DNA from: Parvibaculum sp040216885
GTDB lineage: Bacteria; Pseudomonadota; Alphaproteobacteria; Parvibaculales; Parvibaculaceae
Length of the DNA: 64,000 nt
NCBI GenBank assembly: GCA_040216885.1
Contig: JAVJOG010000003.1
Location: 1-64,000, forward strand
Direction of reading: 5' to 3'
The notes below the pieces were generated by a model. That model was not told where the DNA came from, did not search any database, and saw only the letters and a program-made list of their open reading frames with translations. Below, piece by piece: positions 17,397 through 26,799 of this stretch. A program made the translations under genes and the position numbers. Numbering within the stretch: the first letter of the stretch is position 1; every line of letters begins with the position of its first letter.

Positions 17397-17603
17397 ATGG
17401 AACCGGACACAACCTATTCACTGGTGCGGGCCTGGGCCGGCGCGGGCGGTCTGGTGCTGATGGTGGCGCTTTTCATCGGCGTTCTCTTCTATGCACTGCG
17501 TCCCGGAAACAAGAAGAAATTCGACCGTCTGGCGCGCTTGCCGCTTGAGGACGGCGATGGACCCGACGACAAGACAGGCGACCGCACGGAGGCCGGCAAA
17601 TGA
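17397..17603 (+). CDS. ccoQ: cbb3 oxidase small subunit / assembly protein
   Basis: 68-residue single-span protein: a short N-terminus, one hydrophobic helix (about residues 14-36), then a charged cytoplasmic tail. Position between ccoO and ccoP and size match CcoQ, which stabilises the complex. The sequence itself is poorly conserved in the family, so context carries the call. The stop overlaps the ccoP start. Confidence 0.88.
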   Translation: MEPDTTYSLVRAWAGAGGLVLMVALFIGVLFYALRPGNKKKFDRLARLPLEDGDGPDDKTGDRTEAGK

Positions 17604-18490
17604 CCGAGAGTTCGAAGAACGAAGTCGACGACGTAACGGGCGTCAAGACCACCGGTCACGAGTGGGATGGCATCCGCGAACTCGACAACCCGATGCCCAA
17701 ATGGTGGCTCTATACCTTCTATGCCTCGATCGTATGGTCGCTCGCCTATTGGGTCGTGATGCCGGCCTGGCCCTATCTCTCGACGGAGGGATGGACCTAT
17801 ACCGAAGGCGTCATCGGCTATGCGCAGCGCGATGTCGTGACGCGCGAGATCGCGGCGGTCACACAAGGCCGCGCCGGCGACATGCAGCGGATCGCCACGC
17901 TGGCGCCAGAAGAAGTCGCGAGCGACGCTGCTTTGATGGAAGTGGCGTTGGCGGCGGGCAAGGCTGCCTTCGGCGACAATTGTGCGCCCTGCCACGGCTC
18001 CGGCGCACAAGGCTCGTGGGGTTTCCCGAACCTCAACGACGACGTGTGGCTCTGGGGCGGCACGCTGGAGGATATTCGTTACACGCTGGCGCACGGCATC
18101 CGCTGGGAAGCCGATGACGCGACGCGCCAGAATGTGATGATGGCGTTCGGCCGCGACGGCATCCTGTCGCGCCGCGAAGTGGCGGACGTTGCCGAATTCG
18201 TGCTGGCGCTTTCAGACCAGGACCACGACGCCGACGCGGCAACGCGTGGCGCCGAAACCTTCGGCGAGCAATGCGTGACCTGTCACGGCGCCGACGGCAC
18301 GGGCATCCGCGAGCTTGGCGCGCCCAACCTGACCGACGCGGTCTGGCTTTATGGCGGCGACCGCGCATCGATCGTCCAGTCCGTGTCAAACGGCCGCAGC
18401 GGCGTCATGCCGGCTTGGGGCGAAAGGCTCGACGCGGGCACAATCAACGCCCTGACACTTTATGTTCATTCTCTCGGAGGCGGCGAGTAG
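17600..18490 (+). CDS. ccoP: cbb3-type cytochrome c oxidase subunit III (di-haem)
   Basis: 296-residue membrane-anchored di-haem cytochrome c. The anchor is near residues 38-58. Haem sites are C128-A-P-C-H132 and C225-V-T-C-H229. It accepts electrons from soluble cytochrome c or the bc1 complex and passes them to CcoO. It starts within the last codons of ccoQ (ATGA overlap), so translation is coupled. Confidence 0.96.
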   Translation: MTESSKNEVDDVTGVKTTGHEWDGIRELDNPMPKWWLYTFYASIVWSLAYWVVMPAWPYLSTEGWTYTEGVIGYAQRDVVTREIAAVTQGRAGDMQRIATLAPEEVASDAALMEVALAAGKAAFGDNCAPCHGSGAQGSWGFPNLNDDVWLWGGTLEDIRYTLAHGIRWEADDATRQNVMMAFGRDGILSRREVADVAEFVLALSDQDHDADAATRGAETFGEQCVTCHGADGTGIRELGAPNLTDAVWLYGGDRASIVQSVSNGRSGVMPAWGERLDAGTINALTLYVHSLGGGE

Positions 18491-18533
18491 ACGCGCGCGC
18501 TTCCCGCGCCCGCGCGTCATGTGAGCGAAATCA

Positions 18534-20066
18534 ATGGCCGATAGCGCCACCAGCCTTGAGCGCCTCGCCGCGGAAGCGGCGGGCAATGTTCGCGCAGCCG
18601 CCGATCCGCACGGGGCCGACGGCGAACGGGTGACGGCCGTCAATTCGGAGAAGAACCGGCCGCTCTATGCGAGCCGCGTCAAGGTTTACCCGAAGCTCGT
18701 CGGCGGCACTTTCCGGCGCCTGAAATGGATCGTCATGGCGCTGACGCTGACGATCTACTACGTCACGCCATGGCTGCGCTGGGACCGCGGCCCGAGCCTG
18801 CCGGACCAGGCGGTGCTGCTCGACTTCCCCGCCCGGCGCTTCTATTTTTTCTTTCTCGAAATCTGGCCGCAGGAATTCTACTACATCACCGGCCTGCTGA
18901 TCCTCGCAGCACTTGGCCTCTTCCTCGTGACGAGCGTCGCCGGTCGCGTCTGGTGCGGCTATGCCTGCCCGCAGACCGTGTGGACCGATCTCTTCATTCA
19001 CGTCGAGCGCTTTTTCGAGGGCGACCGCTCGGCACGCATCCGGCTCGACCGCTCGCCATGGGGAATTGCAAAGCTCGCGCGCAAGGCGGCGAAACACGCG
19101 GTCTGGATCCTGATTGCGCTGGCGACCGGCGGCGCCTGGGTCTTTTACTTCGCCGACGCGCCGACACTCGCCGCCGATCTTGTGAACTTCGACGCGCCCG
19201 CCATCGCCTATATCTCGATCGCCGCCTTCGCCTCGACGACATACCTGCTGGGCGGCATCGCCCGCGAACAGGTCTGCATCTATATGTGCCCCTGGCCGCG
19301 CATCCAGGGCGCGATGTTCGACGAGGAATCGCTGCTGGTCTCCTACAAGGACGATCGCGGCGAGAAGCGCGGACCCCACAAGAAGGGCACGAGCTGGGAA
19401 GGCCGCGGCGACTGCATCGATTGCGGCCAATGTGTCGCCGTCTGCCCGATGGGCATCGATATTCGCGACGGCATGCAGCTCGAATGCATCCAGTGTGCGC
19501 TCTGCATCGATGCCTGCGACGCCATCATGGACCGCGTCGAACGGCCGCGCGGGTTGATCGCCTACGACACGCTCAACAACCAGCAGCGCCGCAAGGCCGG
19601 CGAGCCGCAACGCCTCAACATCCTGCGCCCGCGCACCGTCGTCTACATGGCGGCGCTGGCGCTGGTCGCGCTGATCATGCTGGTGGCGCTCGTCAACCGC
19701 TCAACCCTCGAAATCAGCGCCCTGCCCGACCGCAATCCGCTTTTCGTCACGCTTGCCGACGGCAGCATCCGCAACGGCTACGAGTTGAAGATCGTCAACA
19801 AGGAACATCGCGAGCGCATTTTCCGCATCGATGTCGAGGGGCTCGCAGGCGCTGTGCTGACGCGACCGGCGCTCGCCGGCGAGGAAGGCTCGACGGTGAT
19901 CGTCGGTATCGATACGCTGCGGACGGTGAAGTTCTTCGTCAGCCTGCCTGCCGACAAGCTGGACCGGCTTCGCGGCGGCGAGGGCATGCTGACATTCGTC
20001 GCGACCGATCTCGAGGACGGCACCAGAGCCGGGAGAACGGCAAGCTTCAGGGGTCCGATGCAATGA
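18534..20066 (+). CDS. ccoG: Cytochrome c oxidase accessory protein, 4Fe-4S
   Basis: 510-residue inner-membrane iron-sulfur protein (RdxA/FixG family) linked to copper handling during cbb3 assembly. Several membrane spans flank two ferredoxin-like clusters with cysteines in GDCIDCGQCVAVCPMGIDI and ECIQCALCIDACDA, plus the WCGYACPQTVW motif. The C-terminal ~120 residues form the Ig-like periplasmic domain of the family. It follows ccoP after 43 bases, and its stop overlaps the ccoH start as ATGA. Confidence 0.95.
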   Translation: MADSATSLERLAAEAAGNVRAAADPHGADGERVTAVNSEKNRPLYASRVKVYPKLVGGTFRRLKWIVMALTLTIYYVTPWLRWDRGPSLPDQAVLLDFPARRFYFFFLEIWPQEFYYITGLLILAALGLFLVTSVAGRVWCGYACPQTVWTDLFIHVERFFEGDRSARIRLDRSPWGIAKLARKAAKHAVWILIALATGGAWVFYFADAPTLAADLVNFDAPAIAYISIAAFASTTYLLGGIAREQVCIYMCPWPRIQGAMFDEESLLVSYKDDRGEKRGPHKKGTSWEGRGDCIDCGQCVAVCPMGIDIRDGMQLECIQCALCIDACDAIMDRVERPRGLIAYDTLNNQQRRKAGEPQRLNILRPRTVVYMAALALVALIMLVALVNRSTLEISALPDRNPLFVTLADGSIRNGYELKIVNKEHRERIFRIDVEGLAGAVLTRPALAGEEGSTVIVGIDTLRTVKFFVSLPADKLDRLRGGEGMLTFVATDLEDGTRAGRTASFRGPMQ

Positions 20067-20587
20067 CTGCCCGCAACGGCGACTATCATCCCGTGAACCG
20101 CTTCGGCGCGCTGACCGGCCGTCGCGTTCTCTTCGGCTTTGCCGGATTTTTCGGTATCGTCTTCGCGGTCAACGGCTTCTTCATCTACAAGGCGCTTTCG
20201 ACATTCGACGGCGTGGAGATCGAAGGCGCCTATCAGAAGGGCCGCGCCTACAACCATCTCCTCGAGCGCATGGACGAACAGCGCCGCCTCGGCTGGCAGG
20301 CGACGATCTCCACCGACACGGCGCCGGCCGGCACGCGCCTGCAGGTAACGTTCGCGCGAGCCGACGGCTCGGCGCTGACCGGTCTTGATGTCGAGGGCAC
20401 GTTCTGGCGCCCGGTCGCCTCCGGCGCGGACCGCCGCCAGCCACTCGCCGAGACGGCGTCCGGAATCTACGAAACGGTTTTCGATCTCGCCCATGACGGC
20501 AACTGGCTGGTGCGGGTCGCCGCCACAAGCGCGGCGGGCGAAACATTCGTGCAGGAAGAACGCGTCATCGTAAGCGCCGGCCGATGA
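20063..20587 (+). CDS. ccoH: FixH family protein
   Basis: 174-residue protein with one N-terminal membrane anchor (about residues 22-44) and a periplasmic beta-rich domain typical of FixH. It is needed for cbb3 assembly in relatives. The start overlaps the ccoG stop and the stop overlaps the ccoI start, so ccoG-H-I-S form a translationally coupled series. Confidence 0.9.
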   Translation: MTARNGDYHPVNRFGALTGRRVLFGFAGFFGIVFAVNGFFIYKALSTFDGVEIEGAYQKGRAYNHLLERMDEQRRLGWQATISTDTAPAGTRLQVTFARADGSALTGLDVEGTFWRPVASGADRRQPLAETASGIYETVFDLAHDGNWLVRVAATSAAGETFVQEERVIVSAGR

Positions 20588-22809
20588 ACGACACACTCGC
20601 CGCAGCGCTCGATCCCGCAAGGCCGGACCCCGGCCTTTTCGTTCGAGAGGCGCCCGGCGGCCGCGCGCGCCTCGATCTCGTGGTGCAGGACATGCATTGC
20701 GCGGGCTGCCTGCGCAAGGTCGAGCGCGGACTGCACGAACTGCCCGGCGTCGAATATGCGCGCGCCAATCTGTCGACCAAGCGCGTCGCCGTGCGCTGGG
20801 ACCCGGCAAAGCTCGGCGCTGGCGCCATCGTTGCCCGGCTTGCCGAGGCGGGTTTCGCCGCCGTGCCGTTCGATTCCCGTCTCGCATCGGCGCTCGACGA
20901 CAATGAAATGAAATCGCTGCTGCGCGCCATGGGCGTGGCGGGTTTTGCGGCAGCCAATGTGATGCTGGTGTCGGTGTCGGTCTGGTCGGGTCTCGTGACC
21001 GACATGGACGAGACGACCCGCGCCTTCTTCCATTGGGTATCGGCGCTGATCGCGCTGCCGGCGGTCGCCTATGCCGGCCAGCCCTTCTTCCGCTCGGCGC
21101 TGAAGGCGCTGCGCGCGCGCACGATGAACATGGACGTGCCGATTGCGCTCGCGGTCATTCTCGCAACGTCGATGAGCCTGGTGCAGACCATCGTCAACGC
21201 CCGGCATGTCTATTTCGACGCCAGCGTGACATTGCTTTTCTTCCTGCTGATCGGCCGCTATCTCGACATGCAGGCCCGCGCCCGTGCCTGCTCGGCGGCA
21301 CAGAACCTGCTTGGCCTCCGCGCCACGGCGGCAACCGTGATCGGTCCCGACGGCATGCAGCGTTCGGTCGCGGTCGAAAATGTCGAACCCGGCATGCGGC
21401 TGGCGATAGCAGCCGGATCGCGCATTCCGGCCGACGGCGAAATCCTGACCGGCATCAGCGATGTCGACACCAGTCTCGTCACCGGCGAAAGCCTGCCGGA
21501 ACCGGTGAAGCCCGGATCGGCGGTTTATGCCGGTACGCTCAACATCGGCGCGCCGCTGACCATGCGCGTGACGAAGCGCGACGACGATTCGCTGCTCGCC
21601 GAAATCGTGCGGCTGATGGAAGCCGCCGAACAGGGGCGCGCGCGCTATGTGCGGATCGCCGACCGCGCGGCGCGTATCTATTCGCCGGCCGTTCACATCA
21701 TGGCGTTTTCGACGATGATCCTCTGGTTCGCGCTTGACGCCCATTGGGAAACCGCGCTGACGCATGCGATTGCCGTGCTGATCATCACCTGCCCGTGTGC
21801 GCTCGGCCTCGCGGTTCCCGTGGTGCAGGTCGTTGCGACGGGACGCCTGATCCGTCAGGGCGTGTTCGTCAAAGCGGCGGATGCGCTGGAGCGGCTGGCG
21901 CAGGCCGACACCATCGTCTTCGACAAGACGGGTACGCTGACGCTCGGGCGTCCACAGCTCGTCAACGGCGCCGAGATCGCGCCCGCCGACCTGGCCCTCG
22001 CGGTCGCGCTGGCGCGGCTGAGCCGTCACCCGCTGGCGCGCGCACTTGCCGAAGCCGGCGACGGCGTCGCCGCAACGAAAGTCACGGACGCTACCGAAGT
22101 ACCGGGCATGGGGCTTGAGGCGCGGTTCGGCACGGAAACAGTCCGCCTCGGCAATGCGGATTTCGCCGGCGCCGGCAACCGCCCCGACAAGGTGCAACAT
22201 GCCGGACCCGAACTCTGGCTCCGCCGCGCGACCGGCGAGACGGTTCACCTGCGCTTCGCCGACACGCTGCGGCCCGACGCGCGCGAAACCATCGATACAT
22301 TGAAGAAGAGGGGTTTTGCGGTCGAGCTTTTGTCCGGCGACCGTGAGCCGGCGGTGCGCGCCGCCGCCGAAACACTGGGCATTGCGGAATGGCGCGCCGC
22401 CGCCCGGCCCGCCGAAAAGATCGCCCGGCTGGAAAAGCTCGAACGCCAAGGCCGCAAGGTGCTGATGGTAGGCGACGGTCTCAACGATGCACCGGCATTG
22501 CGTGCCGCGCATGTTTCGATCTCGCCGGCGGACGCCGCCGATGTCAGCCAGACGGCGGCCGATTTCATTTTCCAGGGCGCGCGCCTCACCCCGCTTGTCG
22601 AGACGGTCGACGTCGCGATGAAGTCGCGCCGCCTCGTTTTCCAGAATTTCGGTCTGGCGCTTGCCTACAACGCGGTCGCGGTTCCGCTCGCGGTGGCGGG
22701 TTTCGTGACACCACTCGTCGCCGCCATCGCGATGTCGAGTTCGTCGATCACCGTCATCGCCAATGCGATGCGCCTGAGCCGGCGGAACGCCGCCGCGGCG
22801 AACCGATGA
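20584..22809 (+). CDS. ccoI: Copper-transporting P-type ATPase for cbb3 assembly
   Basis: 741-residue P1B ATPase supplying copper for the CcoN active site. An N-terminal metal-binding domain carries C39-x-x-C42 (HCAGC). The transmembrane CPC motif is at residues 403-405, the phosphorylated aspartate is D447 in DKTGTLT, and the hinge GDGLNDAPAL lies near residue 630. All P-type motifs are intact. The position after ccoH is standard. Confidence 0.96.
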   Translation: MNDTLAAALDPARPDPGLFVREAPGGRARLDLVVQDMHCAGCLRKVERGLHELPGVEYARANLSTKRVAVRWDPAKLGAGAIVARLAEAGFAAVPFDSRLASALDDNEMKSLLRAMGVAGFAAANVMLVSVSVWSGLVTDMDETTRAFFHWVSALIALPAVAYAGQPFFRSALKALRARTMNMDVPIALAVILATSMSLVQTIVNARHVYFDASVTLLFFLLIGRYLDMQARARACSAAQNLLGLRATAATVIGPDGMQRSVAVENVEPGMRLAIAAGSRIPADGEILTGISDVDTSLVTGESLPEPVKPGSAVYAGTLNIGAPLTMRVTKRDDDSLLAEIVRLMEAAEQGRARYVRIADRAARIYSPAVHIMAFSTMILWFALDAHWETALTHAIAVLIITCPCALGLAVPVVQVVATGRLIRQGVFVKAADALERLAQADTIVFDKTGTLTLGRPQLVNGAEIAPADLALAVALARLSRHPLARALAEAGDGVAATKVTDATEVPGMGLEARFGTETVRLGNADFAGAGNRPDKVQHAGPELWLRRATGETVHLRFADTLRPDARETIDTLKKRGFAVELLSGDREPAVRAAAETLGIAEWRAAARPAEKIARLEKLERQGRKVLMVGDGLNDAPALRAAHVSISPADAADVSQTAADFIFQGARLTPLVETVDVAMKSRRLVFQNFGLALAYNAVAVPLAVAGFVTPLVAAIAMSSSSITVIANAMRLSRRNAAAANR

Positions 22810-22991
22810 ATATTCTGGTGTTCCTGATACCGGCGGCGCTGCTTCTGGGGCTGCTCGGCCTTGGCGCCTTTCTCTGGTCGCTGAAGAGCGGACAATACGA
22901 CGACCTCGAAGGCGCCGCCGAGCGCATCCTCTTCGACGACGAGGACGACAGGCCGGACGAGGACAGAGACGACAACCAAACCGCTTCGTGA
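22806..22991 (+). CDS. ccoS: cbb3 oxidase maturation protein
   Basis: 61-residue protein with one N-terminal hydrophobic helix (residues 3-24), the conserved WSLKSGQYDDLEGAAERILF segment and a very acidic tail, as in CcoS. CcoS is required for insertion of redox cofactors into the oxidase. The ATG overlaps the ccoI stop. The gene ends 4 bases before the convergent DUF2189 gene. Confidence 0.93.
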   Translation: MNILVFLIPAALLLGLLGLGAFLWSLKSGQYDDLEGAAERILFDDEDDRPDEDRDDNQTAS

Positions 22992-22995
22992 GAAA

Positions 22996-23784
22996 TCAGC
23001 TTTCGGAAACAATATCCCGATAGGCGTGCCAGGTTGCATGGCCGAGCAGCGGGAAGACGAAAACAAGCCCGACAAAGAGCGTCGCAATGCCGAAAGCGGT
23101 CAGGAAGGCGATGATCCAGCCCCAGATCATCATCGGCCAGAAATTGCGGCGCACCGTCTCGATGCTGGTCAGCACCGCCGTCACCGCATCGACATCGCGC
23201 GCCATCAGCATCGGCACCGACACGACCGAAATCGAGAAACATATGAGCGCAAGCACGCCCCCCGTCGCCGTACCGACGACGAGCAGGCCAAGCCCGTGCG
23301 GTGACAGCAGCAGCGCCGGCACGAATTCGCCGAGCTGCGGCATCGTCTGCGAACCGAAGAACAGCGCAAACAGCAATGTCGCGATCCGTACCCAGATCAG
23401 CATCGCGCCCATCAGCATCGCACCCAGAAAGGCAAGCTGAGCCGGGCTCTGCATCGACACGAAGGCGACATCGGCAAGCCGCACCGGCAAGCCGGTTTCA
23501 ATCCGCCGGCTCGCCTCGTACATGCCGACGGCAAGCATCGGTCCGACCAGCAGGAAGCCCGCCGCAATGACCGGCACCAGCGCGCCAAGATTGAAAAGGA
23601 AGAGTGCGCTGACCAGCAACAACGACAGCACGAAAAAGAAAATGCCATAGGTGAAGCTGACCGCCGGAACGGCGTACATGTCGGCCCAGCCCCTTGCCAG
23701 CCAGACCCACGGCGCATCCGCACGCACCTTCCGCACCTGCGGAAAGCGCATACCGCCGTTCGCCGCCGACGACACATCGCTCAT
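22996..23784 (-). CDS. DUF2189 integral membrane protein (paralogue 2)
   Basis: 262-residue polytopic membrane protein related along its whole length to the one at 6960-7751. It shares the GPMLAVGMYEASRRI, GGVLALICFSISVVSVPML and C-terminal GHATWHAYRD stretches. Function is unknown. It is convergent with ccoS with a 4-base gap. The two copies are clearly diverged, so this is not a recent duplication. Confidence 0.82.
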   Translation of the reverse strand: MSDVSSAANGGMRFPQVRKVRADAPWVWLARGWADMYAVPAVSFTYGIFFFVLSLLLVSALFLFNLGALVPVIAAGFLLVGPMLAVGMYEASRRIETGLPVRLADVAFVSMQSPAQLAFLGAMLMGAMLIWVRIATLLFALFFGSQTMPQLGEFVPALLLSPHGLGLLVVGTATGGVLALICFSISVVSVPMLMARDVDAVTAVLTSIETVRRNFWPMMIWGWIIAFLTAFGIATLFVGLVFVFPLLGHATWHAYRDIVSES

Positions 23785-23944
23785 GGCAGCCTCTCCTCCC
23801 GATCAAACCACCCAACGGACCGATGCTAGCTCCGAATAACCACGCCGTCCATGTGGTTTACGCTCGCAAAGTCGTGACAGAGAGTTGAAGCCGCCCGACA
23901 GCCGGGCGACGTAAGCTGCTTGTGAAACTTGAAGGAGACATGGA

Positions 23945-24544
23945 TTGAAACGCTTCGCCGTCCTGCTTGGCCTCTGGGCCGTCCTGATCGCGCCCGCCGC
24001 CGCGGCCGCGGAGGCCACGGCGATTTTCGCCGGCGGCTGCTTCTGGTGCATGGAGCCGCCCTACGACAAGCTCGATGGCGTCATCCGCACGACATCGGGC
24101 TATAGCGGCGGCGAGAAGCCGAACCCGACCTACAAGGAAGTCTCGTCCGGCACGACCGGCCACATCGAAGTGGTCGAAGTCGCTTACGATCCGGAGGTCG
24201 TGAGCTACGAAGAGCTGCTGCACGTCTTCTGGCGCAACATCGATCCGGTGCGGGCGAACGCGCAATTCTGCGATGCCGGCCCGCAATATCGCAGCGCCAT
24301 CTTTTATGGCAACGAAGCGGAGAAGGAACTGGCCGAAAGATCGAAAGCCGAACTCGAAGCCTCCGGCCGCTTCGACAAGCCGGTGGCCACCGAGATTCTG
24401 AAGGCCGATCCCTTTTATCCGGCCGAGAGCTATCATCAGGACTACTATCTGAAAAACCCCGCGCGCTACGCCTATTACCGCTGGGGCTGCGGACGCGACC
24501 GGCGGCTGAAGGAAATCTGGGGCGAGGAAGCGGGCGGGCATTAG
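23945..24544 (+). CDS. msrA: Peptide methionine sulfoxide reductase A, exported
   Basis: 199-residue MsrA that reduces the S-epimer of methionine sulfoxide. A Sec-type signal peptide (KRFAVLLGLWAVLIAPAAAA) precedes the catalytic G-C32-F-W-C motif, so the mature enzyme should be periplasmic. The start is a TTG at 23945: the ATG five bases upstream runs into a stop after one codon, while AAGGAGA sits correctly before the TTG. It forms a pair with msrB 3 bases downstream. Confidence 0.92.
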   Translation: MKRFAVLLGLWAVLIAPAAAAAEATAIFAGGCFWCMEPPYDKLDGVIRTTSGYSGGEKPNPTYKEVSSGTTGHIEVVEVAYDPEVVSYEELLHVFWRNIDPVRANAQFCDAGPQYRSAIFYGNEAEKELAERSKAELEASGRFDKPVATEILKADPFYPAESYHQDYYLKNPARYAYYRWGCGRDRRLKEIWGEEAGGH

Positions 24545-24547
24545 GAG

Positions 24548-25060
24548 ATGAGCATGATGTCCAGACGGAAATTTCTGGGTGGAACGGCGGTTGCCGCGGC
24601 GATGGCGGCGGCCGGCCTGACACTGCGCGGAAAACACGCGGCGGCGGAGGAAGCGGCAGCCTCCTTCGAGGTGACGAAGAGCGAGGCCGAGTGGCGCGCG
24701 CAATTGACGCCGGCGCAGTATCGCGTCTTGCGCGAGCACGGAACGGAACGCGCCGGCACGAGCCCGCTCGACAAGGAAAAGCGCATCGGCACCTATCATT
24801 GCGCCGGCTGCGACCTGCCGCTCTTTGCCTCCGCGACGAAATACGACAGCCGCACCTGCTGGCCGAGCTTCTACGCGCCCCTCGACAATGCCATCGGCAC
24901 CTCGGAAGACCGCAGTTTCTTCACGGTACGGACGGAAGTGCATTGCCGCCGCTGCGGCGGGCATCTGGGCCATGTCTTCGAGGACGGACCGCCGCCGACG
25001 GGCCTGCGCTATTGCATGAACGGCGTCGCGATGACCTTCAGGCCTTCCTCGCCCGCCTGA
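24548..25060 (+). CDS. msrB: Peptide methionine sulfoxide reductase B, Tat-type signal
   Basis: 170-residue MsrB that reduces the R-epimer of methionine sulfoxide. The N-terminus has a twin-arginine signal (SRRKFLGGTAVAAAMAAAG). Zinc is held by two CxxC pairs (HCAGC near residue 80 and HCRRC near 135), and the catalytic cysteine is in RYCMNGVAM close to the C-terminus. Its 3' end overlaps the convergent UPF0178 gene by 23 bases. Together with the preceding Sec-exported MsrA it gives the periplasm repair of both epimers. Confidence 0.92.
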   Translation: MSMMSRRKFLGGTAVAAAMAAAGLTLRGKHAAAEEAAASFEVTKSEAEWRAQLTPAQYRVLREHGTERAGTSPLDKEKRIGTYHCAGCDLPLFASATKYDSRTCWPSFYAPLDNAIGTSEDRSFFTVRTEVHCRRCGGHLGHVFEDGPPPTGLRYCMNGVAMTFRPSSPA

Positions 25061-25496
25061 TCGCCTGAATTGCATCTTCGAGCGCCTGCAGGAAACGCGA
25101 GCGGTCGGCACGCGAGAAGGGTGGCCCGCCGCCCTTCGCATCGCCAGTCTCGCGCAACTCGCGCATCAGGTCGCGCATCGCAAGCGCCATGCCGATGCTT
25201 GCTTCCGTGAACGGGTTGCCGTTGTGGCCGATCGCCGCCGCGCCTTTTGCGAGCGCACGGGCCGCCAGCGGAATGTCGCCGGTCACGACGATATCGCCGA
25301 TGCCGGCGCGTTCGGCGATCCAGTCGTCGGCGGCATCGGGGCCTGCCGCGACGACGACCGGCCGGACCAGCGGATGGCCGGTCGGCCGCATGCCGCTGTT
25401 GGATACAATGTGAACCGTGAGGCCGTGCCGTTCGGCGACGCGCACCACTTCGTCCTTTACGGGACAGGCATCGGCATCGACATAGATTTCGGTCAT
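25038..25496 (-). CDS. UPF0178 / YaiI-YqxD family protein
   Basis: 152-residue protein of the DUF188 family, which is PIN-domain-like in fold. Conserved acidic residues appear at the start (IYVDADACPVK) and in VTGDIPLAARAL. The start at 25496 was chosen because homologues begin with this IYVDADACP stretch; a much longer upstream open frame has no coding character. Its 3' end overlaps msrB on the other strand. The function is not established. Confidence 0.87.
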   Translation of the reverse strand: MTEIYVDADACPVKDEVVRVAERHGLTVHIVSNSGMRPTGHPLVRPVVVAAGPDAADDWIAERAGIGDIVVTGDIPLAARALAKGAAAIGHNGNPFTEASIGMALAMRDLMRELRETGDAKGGGPPFSRADRSRFLQALEDAIQAIRRARKA

Positions 25497-25512
25497 CGTT
25501 TCTTTTCGCCGG

Positions 25513-26799
25513 ATGATTTCATCGCCGCACGATGATAGCGTGCGGCCCGTGAACACAAACGCAAAAATCAAATCGGCACAACCCGGCGCGGCGCCCGTCG
25601 TGGCAGTTATCGGCGGTGGGCCGGCGGGCATCGCCGCGGCCGAACAACTGGCGGGCATCGCGGCGGTACATGTCTTCGATGCGATGCCTTCACTCGGCCG
25701 CAAATTCCTGCTGGCCGGCAAGAGCGGCCTCAACATCACCCATGGTGAGGATTTCGAAACTTTCCTGACGCGCTTCGGCGACGCCCGCGCGACACTCGAA
25801 CCGGCGCTGCGCCGGTTCACGCCCGACGACATAAAGCAATGGGCCGCCGGGCTCGGCATCGAAACCTTCACCGGGAGTTCGGGTCGCGTTTTCCCGACAG
25901 CGATGAAAGCCTCGCCGCTGCTGCGCGCCTGGCTGAAAAGATTGAACGACGCGGGCGTGACGTTTCATCGGCGTCACAAATGGAACGGATGGACCGCGGA
26001 AGGCGAATTGAAGTTCGAGACGCCGGACGGCGAACGGATTTTTCATGCCGATGCAGTGGTGCTGGCATTGGGCGGCGCAAGCTGGCCACGCCTCGGCAGC
26101 GACGCGAGCTGGGTGCCGCGCCTTGCCGCGAAAGGAATCGGGATTGCCGCATTGCGGCCGGCGAATTGCGGATTCGAGGTTTTCTGGAGCGATCATATGA
26201 AGCAACGCTTCGCCGGCGCGCCGGTGAAGTCGGTTGAACTTTCCTTCGGCGGAACATCGGTACGCGGCGATTTCGTGGTGACGAAATACGGTGTCGAGGG
26301 CAGCGCGATCTATGCCCTATCGGCGGCGCTGCGCGAGGCGATCATACGCGACGGCGAGGCGGTGCTGAGGCTCGATCTCGTGGCCGGCCGCGACATCGAA
26401 CGCCTGACGCGCGACATCGCCCGCCGGCGCGACGGGGAATCTCTCGCCAATCATCTGCGCAAGAACGCGGGCGTCAAGGGCGTCAAGACGGCGCTGCTGC
26501 GCGAATGCCTCGACAGATTTGCCATTGCCGATCCGGCGCGCTTCGCCAACACCCTCAAGACATTGCCGTTGAAACTCCTCCGTCCACGGCCGATAGCGGA
26601 AGCGATCAGCAGCGCCGGTGGCGTCGAACTCGAGGAACTCGATGAGAACTTCATGCTGCGGAAACTGCCGGGCGTCTTTTGCGCGGGCGAAATGCTCGAC
26701 TGGGAAGCGCCGACCGGCGGCTATCTGATCACCGCCTGCCTTGCCACGGGCCGCGCCGCGGGCGACGGCGCGAGGACATGGCTGGCCGAAAAGCGCTGA
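25513..26799 (+). CDS. NAD(P)/FAD-dependent oxidoreductase, HI0933/YhiN-like (TIGR03862 type)
   Basis: 428-residue flavoprotein. The dinucleotide motif is GGGPAGIAAAE at about residues 34-44. GRKFLLAGKSGLNITHGE follows, as in the family, and the C-terminal FAD contact is GVFCAGEMLDWEAPTGGYLI. The physiological substrate is unknown. The first ATG (25513) gives a 12-residue extension; a GTG at 25549 is an alternative start. The gene runs divergently from the UPF0178 gene with only 16 bases between, so their promoters overlap. Confidence 0.88.
   Translation: MISSPHDDSVRPVNTNAKIKSAQPGAAPVVAVIGGGPAGIAAAEQLAGIAAVHVFDAMPSLGRKFLLAGKSGLNITHGEDFETFLTRFGDARATLEPALRRFTPDDIKQWAAGLGIETFTGSSGRVFPTAMKASPLLRAWLKRLNDAGVTFHRRHKWNGWTAEGELKFETPDGERIFHADAVVLALGGASWPRLGSDASWVPRLAAKGIGIAALRPANCGFEVFWSDHMKQRFAGAPVKSVELSFGGTSVRGDFVVTKYGVEGSAIYALSAALREAIIRDGEAVLRLDLVAGRDIERLTRDIARRRDGESLANHLRKNAGVKGVKTALLRECLDRFAIADPARFANTLKTLPLKLLRPRPIAEAISSAGGVELEELDENFMLRKLPGVFCAGEMLDWEAPTGGYLITACLATGRAAGDGARTWLAEKR

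Noticed and set aside
18725..20587. A 620-codon ORF overlapping ccoG
   Set aside because: Its first three quarters are an out-of-frame shadow of ccoG; only the last 174 codons (20063-20587) are real, as ccoH.
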